Shown one piece after another: positions 15,078 through 23,677 of a stretch of DNA of 64,000 nt. The translations under genes were made by a program, and so were the position numbers. The notes under the pieces are model-generated. The model saw only the letters and a list, made by a program, of their open reading frames with translations, did no database searches and had not been told where the DNA came from. This DNA comes from Streptomyces sp. RKAG293 (GTDB lineage: Bacteria; Actinomycetota; Actinomycetes; Streptomycetales; Streptomycetaceae), in the NCBI RefSeq assembly GCF_023701745.1, contig NZ_JAJOZB010000001.1:6743001-6807000 (forward strand). Direction: 5' to 3'. Positions within the stretch are counted from its first letter, which is position 1, and each line of letters starts with the position of its first letter.

Positions 15078-16298
15078 ATGGTCGTGGAGACTCCGGGATC
15101 GCAGTCATCGCTGCACCGGGCCAACCTAGAGCGTGTGGTCCGCGCCGTACGGCTGGCAGGCTCGCTCACCCAGGCGGAGATCGCCCGGAGTACCGGGCTG
15201 TCCGCCGCCACGGTCTCCAATATCGTCCGGGAGCTGCGGGACAACGGAACGGTGCAGGTCACGCCTACCTCCTCCGGAGGAAGACGGGCCCGCAGCGTTG
15301 CGCTGTCCGGCGATGTCGGCATCGTCGTGGGCGTCGACTTCGGACACTCCCACCTGCGGGTCGCGGTGGGGAACCTGGCGCACCAGGTGCTGGCCGAGCA
15401 GTCCGAGCCGATCGACGTGGACGCCTCCGCGTCCCAGGGCTTCGACCGGGCCGAGCAGCTGGTCGCCCAGCTGATCGAGTCGACCGGCATAGGCGTGGAC
15501 AAGGTGCTCGGGGTCGGCCTCGGTGTCCCCGGCCCCATAGACGTGGAGTCCGGAGCCATCGGATCGACCGCGATCCTGCCCGGCTGGAGCGGCATCAACC
15601 CACGTCAGGAGCTGTCCGACCGGCTCGGCATGCCCGTGAAGGTGGACAACGACGCCAACCTCGGCGCGCTGGGCGAACTGGTCTGGGGCGGCGGCCGCGG
15701 GGTGCGGGACCTGGCCTACATCAAGGTCGCCAGCGGCGTCGGCGCGGGCCTGGTGATAGACGGCCGCATCTACCGCGGCCCGGGCGGCACGGCGGGCGAG
15801 ATAGGGCACATCACGCTGGACGAGTCGGGCCCGGTGTGCCGCTGCGGCAACCGCGGCTGCCTGGAGACCTTCACCGCGGCGCGCTACACCCTGGAGCTGC
15901 TGCGCAGCAGCCACGGCGCCGATCTCACGGTGCCGCGGATGGTCCAGTACGCCCGTGAGGGCGATCCGGGCTGCCGCCGGGTGATCGCGGACGTGGGGCG
16001 GCACATCGGCATGGGCGTGGCCAGTCTCTGCAACCTCCTCAACCCCAGCAGGGTCGTCCTCGGCGGCGATCTCGCGGAGGCCGGCGAGCTGGTGCTGGCG
16101 CCGATCCGCGAGTCGGTGGCGCGCTACGCCATTCCCAGCGCGGCCCGGCAGCTGTCGATCGTCCCCGGCGGGCTCGGCGCCCGCGCGGAAGTACTCGGAG
16201 CACTCGCTCTGGTGCTGAGCGAAATGGGTGATTCGACCCTTCTTGATGGAAATGCTCCGGCGGCGGTTCCGGCCCTTTCGGCGCAACGACCTGCATAA
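15078..16298 (+). CDS. rok7B7: ROK-family transcriptional regulator Rok7B7
   Basis: A 406-residue ROK repressor with an N-terminal winged helix-turn-helix (TQAEIARSTGLSAATVSNIV, about residues 31-50) and a C-terminal sugar-kinase-like domain. The ROK zinc site is visible in GHITLDESGPVCRCGNRGCL, and the ATP/sugar-binding loops as GVDFGHSHLRVAVG and VDNDANLGALGE. The ATG follows GGCAGGAG. Position directly before xylFGH identifies it with S. coelicolor SCO6008 (Rok7B7), which is reported to control the xylose transporter genes and to influence carbon catabolite repression and antibiotic production. It probably binds near its own promoter and in the xylF upstream region. Confidence 0.9.
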   Translation: MVVETPGSQSSLHRANLERVVRAVRLAGSLTQAEIARSTGLSAATVSNIVRELRDNGTVQVTPTSSGGRRARSVALSGDVGIVVGVDFGHSHLRVAVGNLAHQVLAEQSEPIDVDASASQGFDRAEQLVAQLIESTGIGVDKVLGVGLGVPGPIDVESGAIGSTAILPGWSGINPRQELSDRLGMPVKVDNDANLGALGELVWGGGRGVRDLAYIKVASGVGAGLVIDGRIYRGPGGTAGEIGHITLDESGPVCRCGNRGCLETFTAARYTLELLRSSHGADLTVPRMVQYAREGDPGCRRVIADVGRHIGMGVASLCNLLNPSRVVLGGDLAEAGELVLAPIRESVARYAIPSAARQLSIVPGGLGARAEVLGALALVLSEMGDSTLLDGNAPAAVPALSAQRPA

Positions 16299-16325
16299 CC
16301 CTGAGTTCACACAGCTAACGAAACG

Positions 16326-16376
16326 CGCCGTTGCCATCTCGTTAAGTGTTTACTTATTGACGGCATGGCAACGGCG
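16326..16376. promoter_or_regulatory. nested inverted repeat upstream of xylF
   Basis: A perfect 11-bp inverted repeat, CGCCGTTGCCA (16326-16336) and TGGCAACGGCG (16366-16376), encloses an inner repeat TAAGT-N4-ACTTA (16343-16356) of nearly the same centre, in an unusually AT-rich patch. It lies 61-111 bases before the xylF start. It could be the operator of Rok7B7 or an RNA stem-loop in the xylF leader. Confidence 0.6.
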
Positions 16377-16436
16377 GAGTTGACTCACGTGAACCTCGGC
16401 CGCAGCGTTGCGGCCTCGTCAGGGAGGCAACCCAAA

Positions 16437-17519
16437 ATGAACGCAATGATGCGTCGTGCCGTAATTGGCTCGCTTGCGGTAACGATGGCCCTGTCCGTGG
16501 CCGCGTGCGGCAAGGCCGGAGACGACAAGTCCGACAGCAGCAAGGACAAGTCGATCGGCCTGCTCCTTCCGGAGAACGCGACGACGCGCTACGAGAAGTT
16601 CGACCGCCCGCTGATCGAAGCGAAGATCAAGGCGCTCTGCGCCGACTGCAAGATCGAGTACGCGAACGCCGCCGGTGACCCGGCCAAGCAGGCGCAGCAG
16701 GTCAGCAGCATGATCACCAAGGGCGTCAAGGTCCTGATCCTCGACCCGCAGGACGCGGTCGGCATCAAGGCCTCGGTCCAGTCGGCCGTGGACAAGGGCA
16801 TCAAGGTCGTGGCGTACGACCGCTTCGCCCAGGGCCCGGTCTCCGCCTACGTCTCCTACGACAACGAGAAGGTCGGCCAGCTGCAGGGCGAGGCGCTCCT
16901 CGCCGCCATGGGCGACAAGGCCACCCCGACTGCCAACGTTGTCATGATCAACGGTGACGACGCCGACCCGAACGCCGCCATGTTCAAGGCCGGTGCCCAC
17001 AAGGCGCTCGACGGCAAGGTCAAGATCGCGTACGAGCAGAGCGGTCTGTGGAAGGACACCGTCGCCAACCAGAAGGTCACGGCGGCCATCACCCAGCTCG
17101 GCGCCAAGAACATCGCCGGTGTGTACTCCGCCAACGACGGCATGGCCGGCGGTATCGCCACCGCCCTCAAGGGCGCGGGCATCAACGTTCCGCTGACCGG
17201 TCAGGACGCCGAGCTCGCCGGCATCCAGCGCCTCCTCGCCGGCACGCAGACCAGCGACATCTACAAGGCCTACAAGCCCGAGGCGGACGCGACCGCCGAG
17301 ATCGCGGTCAAGCTGCTCAACGGCGAGGACATCAAGAGCGTCGCGGACATCACGGCGACCAGCGGCTCCGGCACCACCGTGCCCGCCAAGCTGTTCACCG
17401 CGGTGTCGGTGACCAAGGACAACGTGAAGGACACGGTCGTCAAGGACCAGCTCTTCACCGTGGCCCAGATCTGCACCCCTGAATTCGCCGCCGCCTGCAA
17501 GACGGCCGGCATTCAGTAG
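16437..17519 (+). CDS. xylF: D-xylose-type ABC transporter substrate-binding lipoprotein
   Basis: A 360-residue periplasmic-binding-protein-like (RbsB/XylF, PBP1 fold) lipoprotein. The signal peptide starts MNAMMRRAVIGS and ends at the lipobox VAAC with Cys at residue 24. Sugar-binding family blocks include LLLPENATTRYEKFDRPLI, ILDPQDAVG, VAYDRFAQGP, YSANDGMAGG and LTGQDAELAGIQRLLAG, the last typical of XylF. ATG 16437 is chosen because AGGGAGG stands ten bases upstream; the longer frame adds no signal sequence. It binds xylose outside the membrane for XylH. A strong hairpin separates it from xylG and probably lets xylF be expressed in excess. Control by the adjacent ROK regulator is expected. 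Confidence 0.9.
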   Translation: MNAMMRRAVIGSLAVTMALSVAACGKAGDDKSDSSKDKSIGLLLPENATTRYEKFDRPLIEAKIKALCADCKIEYANAAGDPAKQAQQVSSMITKGVKVLILDPQDAVGIKASVQSAVDKGIKVVAYDRFAQGPVSAYVSYDNEKVGQLQGEALLAAMGDKATPTANVVMINGDDADPNAAMFKAGAHKALDGKVKIAYEQSGLWKDTVANQKVTAAITQLGAKNIAGVYSANDGMAGGIATALKGAGINVPLTGQDAELAGIQRLLAGTQTSDIYKAYKPEADATAEIAVKLLNGEDIKSVADITATSGSGTTVPAKLFTAVSVTKDNVKDTVVKDQLFTVAQICTPEFAAACKTAGIQ

Positions 17520-17559
17520 AACCCGGGGCCCCTCCGGGCCCTCGGTCCGGTAAAAGCCT

Positions 17560-17610
17560 GTCCGGCGCCCCGCCCCACCAACATCCCCGCTTCGGGGTGG
17601 GGCGCCGGAC
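17560..17610 (+). terminator. long hairpin between xylF and xylG (attenuating or mRNA-stabilising)
   Basis: Two 17-nt arms (17560-17576 and 17594-17610) pair with one G-U and enclose a 17-nt loop, 40 bases after the xylF stop. Within an ABC operon such structures usually reduce readthrough or protect the binding-protein mRNA. Confidence 0.75.
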
Positions 17611-17742
17611 GGAAACGCTTACGGGACACGGGACTTACCCCCACGTTTTGACTTTGCAATCCTGTGCTTCATGCACGTCCTTCCGCGCCCTTCCAAGGGG
17701 CGCGGCATCCCCGCCGGTCAGGCGGCGAAGGAGATGATTCAC

Positions 17743-18522
17743 GTGTCCGCTACGCCCGTGTTGGCGTTGCGCGGAGTCTCCAAGCGATTCGGTGCGGTGC
17801 AAGCCCTCACCGATGTCGAGCTGGAGGTCCATTCCGGTCAGGTCGTCGCGCTCGTCGGCGACAACGGTGCCGGCAAGTCCACTCTGGTCAAGACGATCGC
17901 CGGTGTGCACCCCATCGACGAAGGCGTCATCGAGTGGGAGGGCAAGCCGGTCAGCATCAACCGGCCGCACGACGCCCAGGGTCTCGGCGTCGCCACCGTT
18001 TACCAGGACCTCGCGCTGTGCGACAACCTCGATGTCGTCGGCAACCTCTACCTCGGACGCGAACTGCGCCGCGGGCTGGCGCTCGACGAGGTGACGATGG
18101 AGCAGCGCGCCCGCGAGCTGCTCGACACCCTGTCGATCCGCATCCCGAGCGTCCGGATCCCGATCGCGAGTCTGTCCGGTGGTCAGCGGCAGGTCGTCGC
18201 GATCGCCCGCGCACTGATCGGTGACCCCAAGGTCGTCATCCTCGACGAGCCCACCGCCGCCCTCGGTGTGGAGCAGACCGCCCAGGTCCTCGACCTGGTC
18301 GAGCGGCTGCGCGAGCGCGGCCTCGCCGTCATCCTCATCAGCCACAACATGGCCGATGTGCGCGCCGTGGCGGACGTGGTGTCCGTCCTGCGCCTGGGCA
18401 AGAACAACGGTGCCTTCCCGGTGAAGGACACCAGTCCCGAAGAGATCATCGCGGCGATCACCGGAGCCACGGAGAACGCCGTGACCCGTCGTCAGGCGCG
18501 CAACACGGAGGCGGCAAAGTGA
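17743..18522 (+). CDS. xylG: sugar ABC transporter ATP-binding protein (xylose type)
   Basis: A 259-residue ATPase with Walker A GDNGAGKST, signature LSGGQRQ, Walker B VVILDEP and H-loop ISHNM. It powers the XylF/XylH importer. Enteric XylG carries two fused ATPase domains of about 510 residues; here there is only one, as is common in actinobacterial xylose-type systems, so it should work as a homodimer. GTG 17743 is preferred because AAGGAG at 17728-17733 is nine bases upstream; ATG 17734 would leave no spacing. The stop overlaps the xylH start (GTGA). Confidence 0.9.
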   Translation: MSATPVLALRGVSKRFGAVQALTDVELEVHSGQVVALVGDNGAGKSTLVKTIAGVHPIDEGVIEWEGKPVSINRPHDAQGLGVATVYQDLALCDNLDVVGNLYLGRELRRGLALDEVTMEQRARELLDTLSIRIPSVRIPIASLSGGQRQVVAIARALIGDPKVVILDEPTAALGVEQTAQVLDLVERLRERGLAVILISHNMADVRAVADVVSVLRLGKNNGAFPVKDTSPEEIIAAITGATENAVTRRQARNTEAAK

Positions 18523-19811
18523 GCGACCTGTCCAAGACGGTGAAGGACACGCCCCCGGCCGAAGACCCCACCGCGGCGGCGATCCCCGTCGTCGACCCGC
18601 GACTGCTGGTCCGCGAAGAGGGACTCAAGGGCTATCTGACCGAGTTCAAGCGCAAGGTGCGCGGTGGTGAGCTGGGCTCGCTGCCCGTCGTCGTCGGTCT
18701 GATCATCATCTGGTCCGTGTTCCAGTCCCAGGACAGCCTGTTCCTGAGCGCCGGCAACATGCTCAACATCAGCTACTTCATGTCCGCCACCGGCATGATC
18801 GCCATCGGCCTGGTCTTCGTGCTGCTGCTCGGTGAGATCGACCTGTCGGTCGCCTCCGTCAGTGGTCTGTCGGCCGCCGTCTTCGCCATCCTGGCGACGA
18901 CACACGATGTGAATCCCTGGCTGGCCGTCTTCCTGACCCTCCTGACCGGTATCGCCATCGGCTCGCTGCACGGTTACTTCTTCGCCAAGATCGGTGTGCC
19001 GGCCTTCGTGGTCACCCTCGCCGGCAACCTCGGCTGGAACGGCCTGATGCTGTGGCTGCTGGGCGACACCGGCAGCCTCTCGATCCAGGACAAGGGCCCG
19101 CTGCACCTGCTCGGGCAGCGCTCCTTCTTCATGAACCAGGACATCGCCGGCGCGTACCTGCTGGCGGGTCTCGGCACCGTCGCCCTGCTCGCCGGCTCGC
19201 TCATCGAGCAGCGCCGCCGCCGCCAGGCCGGGGTCCCGTACCGGCCGACCGGCGAGATCGCCGTACGTGTCGGTGCGCTGGCCGTGGTGTCCTTCGTCGC
19301 CGCGTACGTGCTGAACCAGGCGGCGGGTGTGCCCAACGCCCTGGTGATCTTCCTCGTGGCGCTCGTGCTCACCGACTTCGTCCTGCGGCGCACCTCGTAC
19401 GGCCGCAAGATCTTCGCCGTCGGTGGCAGCATCGAGGCCGCCCGCCGTGCCGGTATCAACGTGGCCCTGATCCGCATCTCGGTGTTCGCCATCTCCGGCG
19501 GCTTCGCGGCGGCCGGCGGTCTGTTCCTCGCCGCGCAGACCTACACCGCGACGCTGGCCGCCGGTAGCGGCAACCTCCTGATGCTGGCCATCGCGGCCGC
19601 GGTCATCGGTGGCACCAGCCTCTTCGGCGGTCGCGGCAACACCTGGTCCGCCCTGCTCGGCATGCTCGTCATCCAGTCCATCCAGACCGGTCTCGACCTG
19701 CTGAACATGAACACCTCGCTGCAGTACATGATCACCGGCGCCGTACTGCTCGCCGCCGTGGTCATCGACTCGGTGTCGCGCAAGACGCAGAAGGCCTCCG
19801 GCCGCGCGTAA
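18519..19811 (+). CDS. xylH: sugar ABC transporter permease (xylose type)
   Basis: A 430-residue membrane permease of the RbsC/XylH (branched-chain-type) family with about ten or more hydrophobic segments after a 55-residue hydrophilic N-terminus. Family blocks are LLLGEIDLSVASVSGLSAA in the second helix region, VPAFVVTLAGNLGWNGL and the EAA-like cytoplasmic loop AVGGSIEAARRAGINVALIR. It forms the channel through which xylose passes. The GTG start overlaps the xylG stop. A hairpin terminator follows 48 bases downstream, ending the operon. Confidence 0.92.
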   Translation: MSDLSKTVKDTPPAEDPTAAAIPVVDPRLLVREEGLKGYLTEFKRKVRGGELGSLPVVVGLIIIWSVFQSQDSLFLSAGNMLNISYFMSATGMIAIGLVFVLLLGEIDLSVASVSGLSAAVFAILATTHDVNPWLAVFLTLLTGIAIGSLHGYFFAKIGVPAFVVTLAGNLGWNGLMLWLLGDTGSLSIQDKGPLHLLGQRSFFMNQDIAGAYLLAGLGTVALLAGSLIEQRRRRQAGVPYRPTGEIAVRVGALAVVSFVAAYVLNQAAGVPNALVIFLVALVLTDFVLRRTSYGRKIFAVGGSIEAARRAGINVALIRISVFAISGGFAAAGGLFLAAQTYTATLAAGSGNLLMLAIAAAVIGGTSLFGGRGNTWSALLGMLVIQSIQTGLDLLNMNTSLQYMITGAVLLAAVVIDSVSRKTQKASGRA

Positions 19812-19858
19812 CGCTCCATCGCACACACCTCCGCATGTCGGTGGTGTGGCGGCACCGG

Positions 19859-19890
19859 CCCGGTGCGGGGATGATCATCCCTGCACCGGG
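19859..19890 (+). terminator. terminator hairpin after xylH
   Basis: Thirteen-base arms (19859-19871 and 19878-19890, one G-U pair) with a TGATCA loop, between xylH and dxs. Confidence 0.75.
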
Positions 19891-20028
19891 CATTCGTGTT
19901 GCCGGGTGTGCCGCGGGTGCGCTGCGGGCGGGTCGCGGGTGACAAACGTCGCACGGGGCGCTCCACGGCGCCGCACGCGGAACATTAGACTCGACGGATC
20001 GACCAGTTCGACTGCATAGGAGGCACGG

Positions 20029-21966
20029 GTGGCGCTGCTGACCCGTATCAAGGGACCGCGCGACCTCGACCGGCTCAGCCAGGAGCAGCTGGTGGAGCTG
20101 GCGGGCGAGATCCGTACCTTCCTCGTCGACGCGGTCTCCAAGACCGGCGGACACCTGGGCCCCAACCTCGGTGTGGTGGAGCTGACCATCGCCCTGCACC
20201 GGGTCTTCGACTCGCCGCGGGACAAGGTGCTCTTCGACACAGGGCACCAGTCCTATGTGCACAAGCTGCTCACCGGGCGGCAGGACTTCACCCGGCTCAA
20301 GAGCAAGGGCGGCCTGTCCGGCTACCCCTCGCGCGCCGAATCCGAGCACGACGTCATCGAGAACAGCCACGCCTCGACGGTGCTCGGCTGGGCCGACGGG
20401 CTCGCCAAGGCCAACGAGGTGCTCGGCAAGCAGGACCACGTGGTGGCCGTCATCGGTGACGGCGCGCTGACCGGCGGTATGGCCTGGGAGGCGCTGAACA
20501 ACATCGCCGCCGCCCGGGACCGGCCGCTCGTCATCGTCGTCAACGACAACGAGCGCAGCTACGCCCCGACGATCGGCGGGCTCGCCGACCACCTGGCGAC
20601 GCTGCGCACCACCGACGGCTACGAGCGTTTCCTCTCCCGCACCAAGGACCTGTTGGAGCGCACCCCGCTCATCGGACAGCCGCTCTACGAGACGCTGCAC
20701 GGCGCGAAGAAGGGCCTCAAGGACTTCATCGCCCCGCAGGGCATGTTCGAGGACCTGGGCCTGAAGTACGTCGGCCCGATCGACGGCCATGACGTGGACG
20801 CGCTGGAGTCGGCGCTGCACCGCGCCAAGCGCTTCGGCGGACCGGTCATCGTGCACTGCCTCACCGAGAAGGGCCGCGGCTACCGCCCGGCCGAGCAGGA
20901 CGAGGCGGACCGCTTCCACGGCATCGGCCCCATCCACCCGGACACCGGCCTGCCGATCGCCGCCTCCGGCGCCGACTGGACCTCGGTCTTCGGCGAGGAG
21001 ATGGTCAAGCTCGGCAGGGAGCGCGAGGACATCGTCGCGATCACCGCCGCGATGCTGCAGCCGGTCGGCCTGGACAAGTTCGCGAAGGTCTTCCCGAAGC
21101 GGGTCTACGACGTCGGCATCGCCGAGCAGCATGCCGCCGTCTCGGCGGCGGGCCTGGCCACCGGCGGCCTGCACCCGGTCTTCGCCGTGTACGCGACGTT
21201 CCTGAACCGCGCCTTCGACCAGGTGCTGATGGACGTGGCGCTGCACAAGTGCGGTGTCACCTTCGTGCTGGACCGGGCCGGTGTCACCGGCACCGACGGC
21301 GCCTCGCACAACGGCATGTGGGACATGTCGATCCTCCAGGTCGTCCCCGGCCTGCGGATCGCCGCGCCGCGCGACGCCGACCAGGTCCGCGCCCAGCTGC
21401 GCGAGGCCGTCGAGGTCGACGACGCGCCCACCGTCGTCCGGTACTCCAAGGGCGCGGTCGGCCCGGCGGTCAAGGCCGTCGGCCGGGTCGGCGGCATGGA
21501 CGTGCTCCGCAAGGCGACCCCCGACGAGGCCTTCGAGCGCCCCGACGTCCTGCTGGTCTCGGTCGGCGCCCTCGCCCCGATGTGCCTGGAGATCGCCGAC
21601 CTGCTCGACGCCCAGGGCATCACCACCACCGTCGTCGACCCGCGCTGGGTCAAGCCGGTGGACGCGGCGCTGCCCGGGCTCGCGGCCGGCCACCGCGTCG
21701 TGGTCACCGTCGAGGACAACTGCCGGGCCGGCGGTGTCGGCTCGGCGATCTCGCAGGCACTGCGCGACGCCGACGTGGACGTACCGCTGCGCGACTTCGG
21801 CATCCCGGCGGAGTTCCTGGACCACGCCTCCCGCAAGGAGGTCATGGCCGAGATCGGTCTGACCGCGCCCGACATCGCCCGCCAGGTCACCGGCCTGGTC
21901 GCGACGATCGACGGCCGGTACGGCGAGAGCGTCGGATCGGCCGAGCCGGCGGCGGTCAGCGACTGA
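20029..21966 (+). CDS. dxs: 1-deoxy-D-xylulose-5-phosphate synthase
   Basis: A 645-residue thiamine-diphosphate enzyme that condenses pyruvate and glyceraldehyde 3-phosphate, the first step of the MEP isoprenoid pathway. Visible blocks are FDTGHQSYVHKLLTGR, the ThDP motif GDGALTGGMAWEALNNI, the YAPTIGGL segment and, in the pyrimidine domain, GIAEQHAAVSAAGLA and DRAGVTGTDGASHNGMWD. Full family length. The GTG start follows TAGGAGGC. It is flanked by terminators on both sides and is therefore monocistronic. Streptomyces often carries two dxs genes, and from memory this locus corresponds to the second S. coelicolor copy. Confidence 0.97.
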   Translation: MALLTRIKGPRDLDRLSQEQLVELAGEIRTFLVDAVSKTGGHLGPNLGVVELTIALHRVFDSPRDKVLFDTGHQSYVHKLLTGRQDFTRLKSKGGLSGYPSRAESEHDVIENSHASTVLGWADGLAKANEVLGKQDHVVAVIGDGALTGGMAWEALNNIAAARDRPLVIVVNDNERSYAPTIGGLADHLATLRTTDGYERFLSRTKDLLERTPLIGQPLYETLHGAKKGLKDFIAPQGMFEDLGLKYVGPIDGHDVDALESALHRAKRFGGPVIVHCLTEKGRGYRPAEQDEADRFHGIGPIHPDTGLPIAASGADWTSVFGEEMVKLGREREDIVAITAAMLQPVGLDKFAKVFPKRVYDVGIAEQHAAVSAAGLATGGLHPVFAVYATFLNRAFDQVLMDVALHKCGVTFVLDRAGVTGTDGASHNGMWDMSILQVVPGLRIAAPRDADQVRAQLREAVEVDDAPTVVRYSKGAVGPAVKAVGRVGGMDVLRKATPDEAFERPDVLLVSVGALAPMCLEIADLLDAQGITTTVVDPRWVKPVDAALPGLAAGHRVVVTVEDNCRAGGVGSAISQALRDADVDVPLRDFGIPAEFLDHASRKEVMAEIGLTAPDIARQVTGLVATIDGRYGESVGSAEPAAVSD

Positions 21967-21989
21967 GTCCCGCTCCGCGGAGCTGTCGA

Positions 21990-22025
21990 GTGAGGGGGTC
22001 CACCCATCCGGGTGGACCCCCTCAC
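21990..22025 (+). terminator. terminator hairpin after dxs
   Basis: A perfect 16-bp stem (21990-22005 and 22010-22025) with an ATCC loop, starting 24 bases after the dxs stop. Confidence 0.9.
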
Positions 22026-22135
22026 CCATTGGCGTAGGCATAGGCGCGCCTATTCGGGTGAAGCGAATCGTGGGAGTGGAGTAGCGACTGCCGACGCACC
22101 CCAACCTGTCGGCAGGACGAACAGGAGGCGCGCCG

Positions 22136-23656
22136 GTGAGTACGAGTACGCAGGACAACCCGCCCTCGGGCAGGCAGGACGGGCTCTTCAGGACCAAGTC
22201 CGTCGAGCAGTCCATGCGGGACACCGAGGAGCCGGAGCACCAACTCAAGCGGTCGCTGTCGGCCCTGGACCTCACGGTCTTCGGCGTCGGTGTCATCATC
22301 GGCACCGGCATCTTCGTGCTCACCGGCACGGTGGCGAAGAACAACGCGGGACCCGCGGTCGCCCTCGCCTTCGTCGCGGCCGGTGTGGTGTGCGGGCTTG
22401 CGGCCATCTGTTACGCCGAGCTGGCGTCCACGGTGCCGGTCGCGGGGTCCGCGTACACGTTCTCCTTCGCCACCCTCGGCGAGCTGCCGGCGTGGATCAT
22501 CGGCTGGGACCTGGTGCTGGAGTTCGCGCTCGGTACGGCGGTGGTCGCGGTCGGCTGGTCCGGCTATGTGCGGTCGCTGCTGGACAACGCGGGCTGGCAT
22601 CTGCCGCAGGCGCTGTCCGGCACCAGCGACACGGACGGGTTCGGCTTCGACCTCCTCGCGTTCCTGCTGGTGCTGCTGCTGACCGGGATCCTCGTCCTCG
22701 GCATGAAGCTCTCCGCGCGGGTCACCACGGTGGTCGTCGCGATCAAGGTGGCCGTGGTGCTGCTGGTCATCATCGCCGGCGCGTTCTTCATCCACAGCGA
22801 GAACTACAAGCCCTTCCTTCCGCCCGCGATCAGTTCCGTCAAGGAGTCCGGTCTCAAGTCGCCGCTCATCCAGGTGCTGTTCGGTTACGCGCCGACGAGC
22901 TTCGGCGTCCAGGGCATCTTCACCGCGGCGGCCGTGGTCTTCTTCGCCTTCATCGGCTTCGACATCGTGGCGACCGCGGCCGAGGAGACCAAGAACCCGC
23001 AGCGGGACATGCCGCGCGGCATCCTCGGCTCGCTCTTCATCTGCACGGCGCTCTACGTCGCCGTGTCGGTCGTCGTCACCGGTATGCAGAAGTACACCCA
23101 ACTGTCGGTGGACGCGCCGCTCGCCGACGCCTTCAAGGCGACCGGACACCCCTGGTACGCGGGCGTCATCAGTTTCGGGGCCGCGGTCGGTCTCACCACG
23201 GTCTGCATGATCCTGCTGCTCGGCCAGACCCGGGTGTTCTTCGCGATGAGCCGTGACGGCCTCATTCCCCGGTTCTTCTCCCGGGTCCACCCGAAGTTCC
23301 GCACGCCCTACCGCTCGACGATCCTGCTCGGCGGGCTGATCGCCGTGATCGCGGGCTTCACCAGCATCTCGGAGCTGGCGGCGCTGGTGAACATCGGCAC
23401 CCTCTTCGCCTTCGTCCTCGTCGCGGTCGGCGTCATCATCCTGCGCAATACCCGGCCCGACCTGCCGCGTTCCTTCCGCACCCCCTGGGTGCCGGTGCTG
23501 CCGATCCTCTCGGTGGCCGCCTCGCTGTGGCTGATGCTGAATCTGCCGAGCGAGACCTGGCTGCGGTTCGGGATCTGGATGGTGATCGGTGTCGTCGTCT
23601 ACTTCCTGTACGGCCGCAGCCACAGCCGTATGAACCGCGCGAACAAGGGCGCCTGA
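22136..23656 (+). CDS. APC-family amino acid permease (cationic amino acid transporter type)
   Basis: A 506-residue amino acid/polyamine/organocation permease with twelve or so membrane segments. The first helix carries the substrate-binding unwound motif GVGVIIGTGIFVLTG (about residues 49-63), and IGFDIVATAAEETKNPQRDM is the conserved loop of the YfnA/CAT group. The hydrophilic N-terminus (residues 1-40) contains the LKRSLSALDL lead-in usual for this group. GTG start with AGGAGGCGCC immediately upstream. The gene ends 21 bases before the GT-C gene. The transported amino acid cannot be assigned. Confidence 0.92.
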   Translation: MSTSTQDNPPSGRQDGLFRTKSVEQSMRDTEEPEHQLKRSLSALDLTVFGVGVIIGTGIFVLTGTVAKNNAGPAVALAFVAAGVVCGLAAICYAELASTVPVAGSAYTFSFATLGELPAWIIGWDLVLEFALGTAVVAVGWSGYVRSLLDNAGWHLPQALSGTSDTDGFGFDLLAFLLVLLLTGILVLGMKLSARVTTVVVAIKVAVVLLVIIAGAFFIHSENYKPFLPPAISSVKESGLKSPLIQVLFGYAPTSFGVQGIFTAAAVVFFAFIGFDIVATAAEETKNPQRDMPRGILGSLFICTALYVAVSVVVTGMQKYTQLSVDAPLADAFKATGHPWYAGVISFGAAVGLTTVCMILLLGQTRVFFAMSRDGLIPRFFSRVHPKFRTPYRSTILLGGLIAVIAGFTSISELAALVNIGTLFAFVLVAVGVIILRNTRPDLPRSFRTPWVPVLPILSVAASLWLMLNLPSETWLRFGIWMVIGVVVYFLYGRSHSRMNRANKGA

Positions 23657-23677
23657 CGGACCGGTACGTTGTCAGGC

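Noticed and set aside
19762..22407. 881-codon minus-strand frame opposite dxs
   Set aside because: Antisense shadow of dxs; no family motifs, His/Asp/Val/Arg-biased composition.
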